In this document: positions 27,122 to 35,814 of the stretch, piece by piece
Numbering within the stretch: the first letter of the stretch is position 1
How the letters are laid out: every line of letters begins with the position of its first letter
NCBI GenBank assembly: GCA_964589175.1
Contig: CAZPRY010000025.1
Location: 1-61,762 of the forward strand
DNA: 61,762 nucleotides
Direction: 5' to 3'
DNA from: CAZPRY01 sp964589175
Lineage (GTDB): Bacteria > Fidelibacterota > UBA2242
The notes under the pieces: model-generated
Database searches by the model: none
What the model was told of the DNA's origin: nothing
The model's input: the letters and a program-made list of their open reading frames with translations, nothing else
Program-made: the position numbers and the translations under genes

Positions 27122-28216
27122 ATGCTGGGTATTAAAATACTGGACCGCTACATCATACGTCGATTTTTGCTGCTTTTCCTGCTTGCAATGCTGACCTTCC
27201 TGCTCATTTTTTATGTCGTGGATGTGATCGAAAAAATCGACAAGTTTTTGAAAAACAGCATCCCGCTGAGGAACGTCGGCGCTTACTACCTTTATCAATT
27301 GCCATTCTTCGTGCATATCGCCCTGCCGATGTCGCTTTTGCTGGCATCGGTCTTCACCATCGGGAAACTCGGTAAAAACAACGAACTCGCAGCCATCAAA
27401 TCCTCCGGCATCAGCCTGTATCGTGTATCCCTGCCGCTGCTATTCCTCGGTGTGCTGATCAGCGCCGCTTCGTTTTTCTTCGAGGACGCGCTCGTTATTC
27501 CGGCCTCGCGCAAACGGGTCGAGATGGAACAAAATGAGATGAAAGGCCGGCGCCAGGCGACGCAGCAAATTTTCGGAAACATCATGCACCAGGACTCGCC
27601 TGAATGCAACATCGTTATTGCGCGCTTCTCGACGAAAAACAATATCGCCAAATCCGTTACGGTTCAGTATTCGCAAAACCATTCGCTCGTGCGCCGTATC
27701 GACGTTCCCGAGATGACCTGGCTGCCCGAACAGAAGAAATGGCAATTGAAGAACTTTAAAATCCGTGAATTCGACTCCGAAGACAATGAGACCGTCTCAC
27801 CGATAATTCCGGATTCCCTTTTTACATTCAACCTCGATCCGGGCGACATCATCCAGACCACGATCAAACCTGAAACAATGCGCTACCGCGAGCTGGCGCA
27901 TTTCATCCGGCGCATGCAGGAGAGCGGCAACGATCCCCGCAAATGGCAGGTCGATTTGAATTTTAAAATCGCCTTTTCCGTTACCAACCTGATCGTCATC
28001 CTCTTCGGTATTCCACTGGCCGCCATGAAACAGAAAAAAGGAATCAGTTTCGGGGCCGGCATGAGTCTCGGCATTATCTTCATCTACTACGGATTCATCA
28101 AATTCGGGCAGGTAATGGGTTACAAGGCAATTCTGCCACCGGCTTTCTCCGTATGGCTCGGTAATATTGTCTTCCTTTTCGGCGGCGGCTATCTGTTCTA
28201 CAAAATCCGGCAATAG
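27122..28216 (+). CDS. lptG: LptF/LptG family lipopolysaccharide export permease
   Basis: A 364-residue inner-membrane permease with three helices before and three after a periplasmic beta-jellyroll (about 130-270). It starts MLGIKILDRYIIRRFLLLFL, the typical LptG opening, and ends with the helix pair around IPLAAMKQKKGISFGAGMSL. With LptB and LptF it extracts lipopolysaccharide from the membrane. The ATG at 27122 is preferred over upstream starts, which would add about 33 polar residues before the conserved opening. No lptF partner is adjacent. Confidence 0.88.
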   Translation: MLGIKILDRYIIRRFLLLFLLAMLTFLLIFYVVDVIEKIDKFLKNSIPLRNVGAYYLYQLPFFVHIALPMSLLLASVFTIGKLGKNNELAAIKSSGISLYRVSLPLLFLGVLISAASFFFEDALVIPASRKRVEMEQNEMKGRRQATQQIFGNIMHQDSPECNIVIARFSTKNNIAKSVTVQYSQNHSLVRRIDVPEMTWLPEQKKWQLKNFKIREFDSEDNETVSPIIPDSLFTFNLDPGDIIQTTIKPETMRYRELAHFIRRMQESGNDPRKWQVDLNFKIAFSVTNLIVILFGIPLAAMKQKKGISFGAGMSLGIIFIYYGFIKFGQVMGYKAILPPAFSVWLGNIVFLFGGGYLFYKIRQ

Positions 28217-28315
28217 TTCTCCCCAGTGAGAAGCATTCGAAATAATGGAGTGTTGGCACAATGATAGCTATGATTTGTAAGTACCGGGAGGCCGAGAAAA
28301 ATAATCACGAGAGAA

Positions 28316-28352
28316 AATCCTAAATATCCTGTAGATCATGTAAATCCTGTCT
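28316..28352. repeat. Short ATCCTGT-type internal repeat
   Basis: Imperfect tandem units resembling ATCCTGTAGATCATGTAAATCCTGT lie in the 225-bp gap between lptG and ahcY. They look like an intergenic dispersed repeat; no coding potential is visible. Confidence 0.35.
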
Positions 28353-28386
28353 CAAATCCGTGTTTCTTTGAGCTGATTAGAGCTAT

Positions 28387-28418
28387 AAAAAAGCCCCGAG
28401 ATCACAACCGCGGGGCTT
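28387..28418 (-). terminator. Intrinsic terminator after ahcY
   Basis: Arms AAGCCCCG (28391-28398) and CGGGGCTT (28411-28418) form a GC-rich hairpin. On the minus strand it is followed by CTTTTTTAT (the A-run at 28387-28392 on the plus strand). It lies 25 bp after the ahcY stop and could also stop lptG transcripts, though the plus-strand T-run is short. Confidence 0.8.
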
Positions 28419-28442
28419 TCTATTCAGAATTGAATTTATCTT

Positions 28443-29696
28443 TTAAGTGCCTTCGCTGTAGGCGGTCTGATAGCGGACTTGCTCCTCGGTCAGACTATCG
28501 ATAGACAACCCCATCGTTGCGAGTTTCAGGCGGGCGATCTCCTGGTCCTGATCTTCGCTGATGTCATAGACTTTGTTTTCCAGGGTGGGCCCGTTTTGCG
28601 CCAGAAAGAGCATGCTCATGAACTGGTTGGCGAACGACATATCCATCACCTCGGAGGGATGTCCTTCCGCCGCCACCAGGTTAACGAGCCGGCCCTCGGC
28701 CAGTACGAAAATATTCCTGCCGTTCTTCATTGAATGCATGACACAATTGGAACGAATTTCCTCTTTCGATTCGGCGAGTGTCGCAAGGTCTTTGAGGTTC
28801 AATTCGCAATCATAATGTCCAGTATTGCAGACGATCGCGCCCTCTTTCATCGATTCGAAATGGCCTTTTACTATAACATCCTTCATACCGGTGGCGGTGA
28901 TAAAAATATCACCGATTCTGGCGGCTTCATCCATGGGCATGACCCGGAAGCCATCCAGCGTGGCCTTTAATGCGGCGGTCGGTTTCACCTCGGTCACGAC
29001 GACGTTGGCGCCCAATCCTTTAGCGCGCATGGCGACACCCTTGCCGCAATGCCCGTACCCGGCGACGACGAAGGTCTTCCCGGCCAGCAGAATCGATGTA
29101 GCCCGCAGAATACCGTCAATCGAGGATTGACCTGTCCCATAGACATTATCGAAATCCCACTTGGTTTCGGCGTCGTTGACAGCGACGATCGGATAGAGCA
29201 GTTTGCCGTCTCCGCCCATGGCTCGCAGGCGATGTACACCCGTAGTGGTTTCTTCGGAACCGCCGATGATCTTCTTGGCCAGTTCCGGCCGTTTGTTATG
29301 AATGGTAAAAACCAGGTCGGCGCCGTCATCGAGCGTCAGGGTCGGTTCCTGCACCAGCGTCTGATCGATACACCAATAAAATTCTTCTGTCGAAAGGCCG
29401 TGCCAGGCCCAGATCGGAATTCCTTCTTTATACAACGCGGCAGCCACGTCATCCTGAGTGCTGAGTGGGTTGCAGCCGCTCCAGGCTACCTGTGCTCCGG
29501 CGGCAACCAGGGTACGGATCAGAACCGCCGTCTCTTTGGTCACATGCAGACAACCGCTAATACGCATTCCCTTCAGAGGCTGCGATTCGGCATATTTCTC
29601 ACGTAACGCCATCATGACGGGCATACGTGATTCGGCCCATTCAATTTTCCTGCGTCCCGCGTCAGCGAGTTGGATGTCTTTGATTCTTCCCTGCAT
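28443..29696 (-). CDS. ahcY: S-adenosylhomocysteine hydrolase
   Basis: It cleaves S-adenosylhomocysteine to adenosine and homocysteine and so removes the inhibitor of methyltransferases. The 417-residue protein has WSGCNPLSTQDDVAAA, DNVYGTGQS (about 153-161) and the NAD-binding loop GYGHCGKG (about 208-215). NTGHYDCEL follows. The short length fits the bacterial/archaeal form without the roughly 40-residue insertion. Its start overlaps the metK stop by one base (TAATG), so the activated-methyl cycle enzymes are translationally coupled. Confidence 0.97.
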   Translation of the reverse strand: MQGRIKDIQLADAGRRKIEWAESRMPVMMALREKYAESQPLKGMRISGCLHVTKETAVLIRTLVAAGAQVAWSGCNPLSTQDDVAAALYKEGIPIWAWHGLSTEEFYWCIDQTLVQEPTLTLDDGADLVFTIHNKRPELAKKIIGGSEETTTGVHRLRAMGGDGKLLYPIVAVNDAETKWDFDNVYGTGQSSIDGILRATSILLAGKTFVVAGYGHCGKGVAMRAKGLGANVVVTEVKPTAALKATLDGFRVMPMDEAARIGDIFITATGMKDVIVKGHFESMKEGAIVCNTGHYDCELNLKDLATLAESKEEIRSNCVMHSMKNGRNIFVLAEGRLVNLVAAEGHPSEVMDMSFANQFMSMLFLAQNGPTLENKVYDISEDQDQEIARLKLATMGLSIDSLTEEQVRYQTAYSEGT

Positions 29697-30856
29697 TATT
29701 CGACTCCGAAATATTTTTTCAATTCATCGACTTTATCCCGCTTTTCCCAGGTAAAATCCTCATCTTCTTCTCTCCCGAAATGACCGTATGCGGCGGTCTT
29801 GGAATAGATCGGTCTTTTCAATTTGAGGTGCTCGATGATCTTGCGAGGTTTGAGAGGAAAGATAGCGCGCACGGCCTGGGCCAGTTCCACCTCATCCGCT
29901 TTACCGGTGCCGAAGGTGTTGATATAAATCGAGACCGGATCGGCCACGCCGATCGAGTAGGCTACCTGGACTTCACAGCGGCGCGCCAGTCCGGCGGCAA
30001 CGATGTTCTTGGCGATATAACGGGCATTGTAGGAGGCCGAGCGATCGACTTTGGAGGGGTCCTTGCCGGAGAAGGCGCCACCGCCATGCCGGCCCATACC
30101 GCCGTAGGTATCGACAATGATCTTGCGCCCGGTTACACCGGAATCCGCTTCCGGGCCGCCGATGGCGAAAATGCCGGTAGCATTGATATAGAATTTCGTT
30201 TCCGGCCGGATAAAATCCCCGCAGATGGGGATGATTACATGTTTCTTAACGCTCGATACAATTTCATCATGCGGAATGTCCGGGTTGTGATGCACGGCCA
30301 CGACAATACTGGAAACCCATACGGGCTCATCATCTTCGTATTCCACGGTGACCTGCGACTTACCATCCGGCCGTACCCAGTTCAGGATACCCTTCTTACG
30401 GACTTCGGCCAGCCGGCGCGTAATTTTATTCGCCAGGCTGATCGGCAGAGGCATCAGCTCGGGAGTTTCGTCGGAAGCATAGCCGAACATCATGCCCTGG
30501 TCACCGGCACCCTGCTCATGCGCGTTCGTTTCGTTGACGCCCAGGGCGATGTTTTCGCTCTGTTCATGAATGGCGGTGATGACGGCACAGCTGGTCGCAT
30601 CCAAACCGAAAGCCGGATCGGTATAGCCGATGCCCTTGAGGGTCTGCCGCACGACCAGGGGAATATCCACATAGGCACGGGTGGAAATTTCTCCCACAAC
30701 CATGATCATACCCGTCGTGGTAACAGTCTCGCAGGCAACCCGACTATCGGGGTCCTTGGTCAGCAAAGCGTCCAGGATACCGTCGGAAACCGCATCGCAG
30801 ACTTTATCCGGATGACCTTCCGTAACCGATTCCGACGTAAAACTATATTTCTTCAT
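29696..30856 (-). CDS. metK: S-adenosylmethionine synthetase
   Basis: It makes SAM from methionine and ATP. It has 386 residues, with SVTEGHPDKVCDAVSD near the start, GAGDQGMMFGYA (about 116-127), the P-loop-like GGHGGGAFSGKDP and the closing TAAYGHFGRE. It is 57 bp downstream of the nucleotidyltransferase gene; that gap is too short for a SAM riboswitch and I see none. Coupled to ahcY. Confidence 0.98.
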   Translation of the reverse strand: MKKYSFTSESVTEGHPDKVCDAVSDGILDALLTKDPDSRVACETVTTTGMIMVVGEISTRAYVDIPLVVRQTLKGIGYTDPAFGLDATSCAVITAIHEQSENIALGVNETNAHEQGAGDQGMMFGYASDETPELMPLPISLANKITRRLAEVRKKGILNWVRPDGKSQVTVEYEDDEPVWVSSIVVAVHHNPDIPHDEIVSSVKKHVIIPICGDFIRPETKFYINATGIFAIGGPEADSGVTGRKIIVDTYGGMGRHGGGAFSGKDPSKVDRSASYNARYIAKNIVAAGLARRCEVQVAYSIGVADPVSIYINTFGTGKADEVELAQAVRAIFPLKPRKIIEHLKLKRPIYSKTAAYGHFGREEDEDFTWEKRDKVDELKKYFGVE

Positions 30857-30913
30857 ATCGTTGTTCTCCTCCGATTTTAAAACTCAGAAAGGTAAGCCTA
30901 TCTGCGCAAAATA

Positions 30914-31888
30914 TCAACTGAATTCCCAGCGTGAATAATCTCCCAGATCGACGGTCCGAGCTTCGCCGAATACCGTACAGCGCGAACCGACCAGACTCTC
31001 CCTTATGATCGCATTTTGAATGATATTTTCCTCAGCAATGATAGAATCTTCGACAATGCTGTTCTCGATCTGCGTGCCGGCGCCGATGCTGACGTTCGGA
31101 CCTACAACACTCCTTTTAATAATCACATCCGGGTGGATGGAAACAGGTGGAATGATCAGCGCCTCCGGAAATGGGGCTGCGTCATTCTTGAGTGTATGCA
31201 AGAGGTGGCGATTTGTCTGCAATAACGTCTCACGCGTCCCGCAATCATGGCAGGCCCGGACCTCTTCGATTTTCATGGGGTGCCCGTTCCGTAACATGAC
31301 CGAAAGCGCATCGGTGAGTTGATATTCGCCCTTCGTAGTAATCTCCTGGGCAACGAGGTATTCCACTGCGTTTTTGAGGGCACGCTGACTCTGGATCAAA
31401 TAAACTCCGGCGATGCCGAGATTGCTCGCGGGGTGATCGGGTTTTTCGATCAGGCTTTTAACCCAATCCCCTTCCACCTCCACGATTCCGAAACGACGCG
31501 GATCTTCGACCTTCATTACGCCGATGATATTATCCCGGTAGCCTGAAAAAGCGCGGAAATCCATGTCCAGAATGGTGTCGCCGAGTAAAATCAGAACCGG
31601 TTCATCCGTCGCAGTGAGACCCATTCCCACGGCATGCCCGAGCCCTTTGCGAACCTTCTGTTCGATAAAATCGCACTCCAGGTCGTAATTTTGCCGGACG
31701 TAATCGATAACCTGAGCTCCGAGGTAACCGACAATGATGCTTAGCTCGCGGATACCGGATTCGATCACCCGGTCCAGAATATGTCCCAGAATCGGCTTGC
31801 CGGCCACCGGGATCAGCACCTTCGGGCATGTCAGGGTCAAAGGCCGCAGGCGTTTCCCGATACCTGCCGCCGGAATTACAGCTCTCAT
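30914..31888 (-). CDS. Sugar-1-phosphate nucleotidyltransferase with left-handed beta-helix tail
   Basis: A 324-residue enzyme of the GlmU/RmlA-like superfamily. The nucleotide-binding signature is PAAGIGKRLRPLTLTCPK near residues 6-23; the metal-binding LLGDTILD is at about 100-107. The C-terminal quarter has hexapeptide-like repeats (VIIKRSVVGPNVSIGAGTQI onward). It is closest in pattern to long glucose-1-phosphate thymidylyl- or uridylyltransferases; the sugar cannot be read from the sequence. It follows hprK by 19 bp. Confidence 0.85.
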   Translation of the reverse strand: MRAVIPAAGIGKRLRPLTLTCPKVLIPVAGKPILGHILDRVIESGIRELSIIVGYLGAQVIDYVRQNYDLECDFIEQKVRKGLGHAVGMGLTATDEPVLILLGDTILDMDFRAFSGYRDNIIGVMKVEDPRRFGIVEVEGDWVKSLIEKPDHPASNLGIAGVYLIQSQRALKNAVEYLVAQEITTKGEYQLTDALSVMLRNGHPMKIEEVRACHDCGTRETLLQTNRHLLHTLKNDAAPFPEALIIPPVSIHPDVIIKRSVVGPNVSIGAGTQIENSIVEDSIIAEENIIQNAIIRESLVGSRCTVFGEARTVDLGDYSRWEFS

Positions 31889-31907
31889 GCAGTAAGCTCT
31901 CCTCTCG

Positions 31908-32888
31908 CTATTCGAAATCCTTTTTCAGATACTGATCCAGATCGTGATTGCGCGATTTTTGCATAATCCGGGCCTTCAATTTTTTTTCGAACTCTCTGGC
32001 CGAATTCCTGCCCAGGAATTTTAACACATGATTCAGGGCGATAACTTCGGCAATCACGGTGATATTTTTACCCGGATAAATGGGCAGGCGGATCAGAGGT
32101 GTATCGACTCCCAGGATCTTACGATAATTCTCGTCGGCGCCGACGCGTTCGTAGGCTTCATTTTGACTCCAGTCCACCAGTTCTACCTGCACCTCCAGAC
32201 GCTTCTGTTTGCGAATTGCCCGTACCCCGAAGATGCGGCGCACATCAACAATTCCCAAACCACGCACTTCGATATGATACTCCAACAGTTCCATCCCGGT
32301 CCCGATGATCACGTTATCCGCGCGTCGAATAATTTTCACCACGTCGTCGGCCACCAGGCGGTGTCCGCGTTCTACCAGATCGAGCGCAATTTCGCTTTTA
32401 CCGATCCCGCTGCGGCCGGTAAGCAACAGGCCGACCCCGTACACATCCACCAGAGATCCGTGTTCGATGGTCGTAGGCGCCAGGTTCCAATCCAGATAAT
32501 CCATCAATCTCGAAATCAGATTGCTGGTCAGCATCGTCGTTTTAAAGAGGGCCAGGTTATTCGCGCGCGCAATCTTCAAGGCGATTTCCGGCGGCTTGGT
32601 ACTATGGGCGAAAATTGCCGCGGGAACTCCCGAAGAGAAGAGCCGTTGAAAGGTTTTTTCCACGAAATCCGGGTCGAGCGTCGCGAGATATTTGCTTTCC
32701 TTCATCCCGAAAATCTGAATCCGGGAGACATCACAATATTCCCAGTACCCGGAGAGTTCCAGCCCGGGCCGGTTCAACTTGGACGACTGGATCAGGGTGT
32801 TATGCCCGATATTTTCGTTAATTCTTCTGAGTTTTAACTTTTCCTTATTGTCCCTGTACATCTTGCCGACTGGCAGTGGTTCTTGCAT
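31908..32888 (-). CDS. hprK: HPr kinase/phosphorylase
   Basis: It phosphorylates and dephosphorylates the PTS carrier HPr (or a homologue) on serine. The P-loop LLLTGRSGIGKSE is at about 154-166, HRLVADDVV follows, and the family signature EVRGLGIVDVRRIFG is at about 208-222. The 326-residue length is normal. The gene overlaps hpf by 44 bp; its ATG at 32888 follows AAAAGG inside hpf. An in-frame ATG at 32864 is an alternative without a binding site. No HPr or PTS enzyme gene is in the window. Confidence 0.95.
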   Translation of the reverse strand: MQEPLPVGKMYRDNKEKLKLRRINENIGHNTLIQSSKLNRPGLELSGYWEYCDVSRIQIFGMKESKYLATLDPDFVEKTFQRLFSSGVPAAIFAHSTKPPEIALKIARANNLALFKTTMLTSNLISRLMDYLDWNLAPTTIEHGSLVDVYGVGLLLTGRSGIGKSEIALDLVERGHRLVADDVVKIIRRADNVIIGTGMELLEYHIEVRGLGIVDVRRIFGVRAIRKQKRLEVQVELVDWSQNEAYERVGADENYRKILGVDTPLIRLPIYPGKNITVIAEVIALNHVLKFLGRNSAREFEKKLKARIMQKSRNHDLDQYLKKDFE

Positions 32889-33171
32889 TGGAAAACCTTT
32901 TCCCTTTTAATTTTAGGATCTGACGTTCCATCTTTTCGACCGTTAGATCGATGGATTTGATCATATCGCCCGATGTTTCTATCGCCACGAGTTGCTTGCC
33001 TAAAATCGAGAGTGTAATCTCAGCTGAATCGCCTTCTTTGGATTTTTCCAAAATCACCTTGCAGTTCGTAATCCGATCGTAAATCTTCTCCAGCCGGTTA
33101 ACTTCCGCTTCCACATAGTCTTTTACGCGATCCGAGGCTTCATAGTGTCTAGCAGTAATTTCGACTTTCAT
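32845..33171 (-). CDS. hpf: Ribosome hibernation promoting factor, short form
   Basis: A 108-residue HPF/RaiA-type protein that binds the decoding region of idle ribosomes. The sequence begins KVEITARHYEASDRVKDYVE and carries the usual beta-alpha-beta-beta-beta-alpha fold pattern ending in a basic helix KMERQILKLKGKR. It lacks the C-terminal dimerisation domain of long HPF. GGGAGT precedes the ATG. It overlaps hprK, an arrangement related to the hpf/ptsN/hprK clusters of proteobacteria. Confidence 0.92.
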   Translation of the reverse strand: MKVEITARHYEASDRVKDYVEAEVNRLEKIYDRITNCKVILEKSKEGDSAEITLSILGKQLVAIETSGDMIKSIDLTVEKMERQILKLKGKRFSNARTTASRQDVQGQ

Positions 33172-33275
33172 GCGATTACTCCCTTCTATTTATTTGATAC
33201 CTGTGTCATAATATTACTATGGATAATGTCTCTTCATTTCGGTTACCCACGCGATTGTCATTATCTCGACGTTTT

Positions 33276-34190
33276 CTAATCCGCGTGCGGGTGAGCCTGT
33301 TTATAAATTTCTTTCATCCTGCCAATCCGGATGTGAGTGTAGAGCTGCGTCGTCGATAGACTGTTGTGTCCCAACAGGTCTTTGACCGCATTCAAATCGG
33401 CGCCGCAATCCAGAAGATGCGAAGCAAAGGAATGCCGCAGCACATGCGGACTGAGGTGCTCCTGGTCGGAAACCGTTTTAAGTAAACCGGTAACGATCTT
33501 CTGCACGGTCTGGCGGGCGATCCGCACTCCCCGGTTGCTGATAAAAAAGGGACTGTCCAGGCGGGTCGCGCTGAACGTTTTTTTCCTGCTCTCCTGGTAC
33601 AAATCGAGTATTTCTTGAGCCCGGTGACCGAAAGGAACGATGCGTTCCTTGGCGCCTTTACCGAAGACACGGATGGTCATCTTCGCGAAGTTGATATCGC
33701 CATAATTTAAAGAGATCAGTTCGCTCAACCGCATACCTGTACTATAGAACAATTCCAAAATGGCTTTGTTTCGTACACCGACGAAATTTTCGATATTAAT
33801 TCGATCCATGAGGTCGTCAATCTGCGCTTCGGAGAGAACCGTGGGCAAACGCTTTTGCAGTTTGGGAGATTTAACCTGGGCGGCCGGGTTGCTATCCACC
33901 GCTTCTTGCCGGGCAAGATATTTGAAGAACGCCTTGATGCTGGCCAATTTACGCGAGATGGAACTGCTGCGCAGCTTCGCTTCCGACAATTTCCCCAGGA
34001 AATGACGGATCCCGACTTTCGTGATCCGGTTCAGTTCGACCGGGACTATGTTGTCGTATTCGGCATAAAATTCCATAAACTGGTTGAGATCGCTCCGGTA
34101 GGCCGCAACCGTATGATCCGAATAGCCGCGTTCCTGTTTCAGGAATCGCAGAAAACGTTCGAGATGTTCTGCGGCGCTTAGCGTATTAAT
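33276..34190 (-). CDS. xerC: Tyrosine recombinase XerC, probable ATT start
   Basis: The catalytic residues are Arg in GMRLSELISL, Lys in FGKGAKE, His/Arg in SPHVLRHSFAS, His in LLGHNSLSTTQ and Tyr in QLYTHI. The first in-frame ATG (34076) would omit about 38 conserved residues of the core-binding domain. These read HLERFLRFLKQERGYSDHTV in the same open frame just upstream. No ATG, GTG or TTG occurs there; an ATT at 34188-34190 follows GGAGG by four bases and would give 304 residues, the usual length. It overlaps the rluD end by 13 bp. It is likely the partner of the XerD at 9666-10556. Confidence 0.85.
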   Translation of the reverse strand: MNTLSAAEHLERFLRFLKQERGYSDHTVAAYRSDLNQFMEFYAEYDNIVPVELNRITKVGIRHFLGKLSEAKLRSSSISRKLASIKAFFKYLARQEAVDSNPAAQVKSPKLQKRLPTVLSEAQIDDLMDRINIENFVGVRNKAILELFYSTGMRLSELISLNYGDINFAKMTIRVFGKGAKERIVPFGHRAQEILDLYQESRKKTFSATRLDSPFFISNRGVRIARQTVQKIVTGLLKTVSDQEHLSPHVLRHSFASHLLDCGADLNAVKDLLGHNSLSTTQLYTHIRIGRMKEIYKQAHPHAD

Positions 34191-35155
34191 GATTCCTCCA
34201 GAATGCTCTGGATTTCCAGAAAATCCCGCGGCAGGGGAGCCGTTATCTCGACGCTCCCAGCCCGCAGCGGGTGTTCGAAGCGGATCACGTGGGCATGCAG
34301 CATCTGCCGGCCGACAACTGCCAACACCTTTTTACCCAGATCGTGCAGCCGCTTTGAGCTGCCGTGCAAATGCTTGATCCCGCCACCGTACAGCAAGTCG
34401 CCTACAACCGGGTGCCCGGCATGGTTCAGGTGGATCCGGGCCTGGTGCGTCCGCCCAGTTTCCAGGACGACTTTCAGCATCGAGATGATATCGTAATCCG
34501 AGAGGACTTCATAGCGGGTTCGCGACCGCCGCCCCTTACTGGTGACGGCAAATTTCTTGCGGTTTTGGGTACTGCGGCCGATGGCCGCATCAATCAGGCC
34601 CGCCCGCTCTTCCGGGCAGCCCCACACAATCGCCCGGTACTCTTTATAAATCGACCTTTCGGCAAACAGTCGGCTCAGTTTCCAGTGGGCTTCGTTAGTC
34701 CGGGCCGCAACCACAACCCCGGAAGTATCTTTATCCAGGCGATGTACCAATCCCGGCCTTTCAGAGCCGCCCAGTGAACTCAATTCGCGGGTGTAATTGA
34801 GCAAGGCGCCGACCAGCGTTCCCGAGAAGTTGCCTGCTCCGGGATGCACGACCATGCCCGCCGGTTTGTTCACGGCAATGAAGAACGCATCCTCATAGAG
34901 AATCTCCAGCGGGATGTCGGCCGGTACCAGTTCCCGGGATATTTCGGCGGGAATTTCAGCGTGGATTTCATCGCCGTTGCGAACGAGATAACCGGGTTTT
35001 GAAATTTGACCGTTGACCAGAACCGCACCCTCTTTCACGAATTTGTGAATGCGCGTACGCGAGAATGCCGGCATTCTCTGAGCCAGGTACACATCCAGAC
35101 GCTGGCTGGAATCGTGATTTACTGTAAATGTGTAGTTAGGACGTTGAATACTCAC
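34178..35155 (-). CDS. rluD: Large ribosomal subunit pseudouridine synthase, RluD type
   Basis: It converts uridines of 23S rRNA helix 69 to pseudouridine. The 325-residue protein has an N-terminal S4 domain (about 15-75, RLDVYLAQRMPAFSRTRIHK) and the catalytic motif HRLDKDTSGVVV with the essential Asp. GRTHQARIHL follows. It lies 248 bp after the dksA-like gene and overlaps xerC. Confidence 0.94.
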   Translation of the reverse strand: MSIQRPNYTFTVNHDSSQRLDVYLAQRMPAFSRTRIHKFVKEGAVLVNGQISKPGYLVRNGDEIHAEIPAEISRELVPADIPLEILYEDAFFIAVNKPAGMVVHPGAGNFSGTLVGALLNYTRELSSLGGSERPGLVHRLDKDTSGVVVAARTNEAHWKLSRLFAERSIYKEYRAIVWGCPEERAGLIDAAIGRSTQNRKKFAVTSKGRRSRTRYEVLSDYDIISMLKVVLETGRTHQARIHLNHAGHPVVGDLLYGGGIKHLHGSSKRLHDLGKKVLAVVGRQMLHAHVIRFEHPLRAGSVEITAPLPRDFLEIQSILEESLIR

Positions 35156-35403
35156 GACTGGAATAGAACCACCCGATTGTTATCTGATTACGTGATCTGA
35201 ATAAAAACCGTACCGGAAGACTGTGAATCCCGGTAAGTCTCCCCTTTTAATGGCTCAGATATGTTACATGTTGCCGATTTGCGCGATACCTGTAATGAAT
35301 TACATATGAGAAGCATCAATTAAAAAATACACAAGCTGAGTGACACTTTCCATATGAATTTGATAAAAAAATATTTTTTTATGGATTTTGGATAAGCGAC
35401 GTT

Positions 35404-35796
35404 CTATTTGGGCTTGTTTTTACACTTGACACAATGCTGGGTATGCGGAACTTCTTCCAGCCGTTCTTTAGGGATAAATTCACCGCATTCGACACAGATT
35501 CCATACTCGCCCCGTTTAATGCGGTCCAGCGCCGAGTTGAGATATCCGAGGAATTTTTTCTCGCGGGCCAACCAGAGAAAGGCTTTTTCGCGCTCCTGGG
35601 AATCCGTCCCGACATCAGCCATGTGGTATGCATAGGTACTGTCCAGGGCAGAGCTCTCTTCGCTATCGTCGTCTTTAATGGCGATGGCTTCCAGGCGCTT
35701 CATTTCGCGAACACTTTTTTCACGCGTCCGTAAGACCAGCTCTTTAAAATAGTCCAGATCCGCCTGGCCCCATCTTTTCTGTTTCTTCTCAGTCAT
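35404..35796 (-). CDS. DksA/TraR-family zinc-finger protein
   Basis: A 130-residue protein with an N-terminal coiled coil (about 10-70), an acidic turn, and a C4 zinc finger CVECGEF...HCVKCKNK (about 105-128). It contains the DSTYAYHMAD element common to family members encoded next to ileS. DksA-type proteins bind the RNA polymerase secondary channel, but the short family encoded beside ileS has no proven role. 18 bp after ileS. Confidence 0.88.
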   Translation of the reverse strand: MTEKKQKRWGQADLDYFKELVLRTREKSVREMKRLEAIAIKDDDSEESSALDSTYAYHMADVGTDSQEREKAFLWLAREKKFLGYLNSALDRIKRGEYGICVECGEFIPKERLEEVPHTQHCVKCKNKPK

Positions 35797-35814
35797 TTTT
35801 AACTCCTGCTACAT

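Noticed and set aside
28316..28352. CRISPR-like repeats
   Set aside because: Units are short, unequal and not separated by spacers; no cas gene is present.
30857..30913. SAM riboswitch in front of metK
   Set aside because: The gap is 57 bp, too short for a SAM aptamer, and the genes are continuous in an operon.
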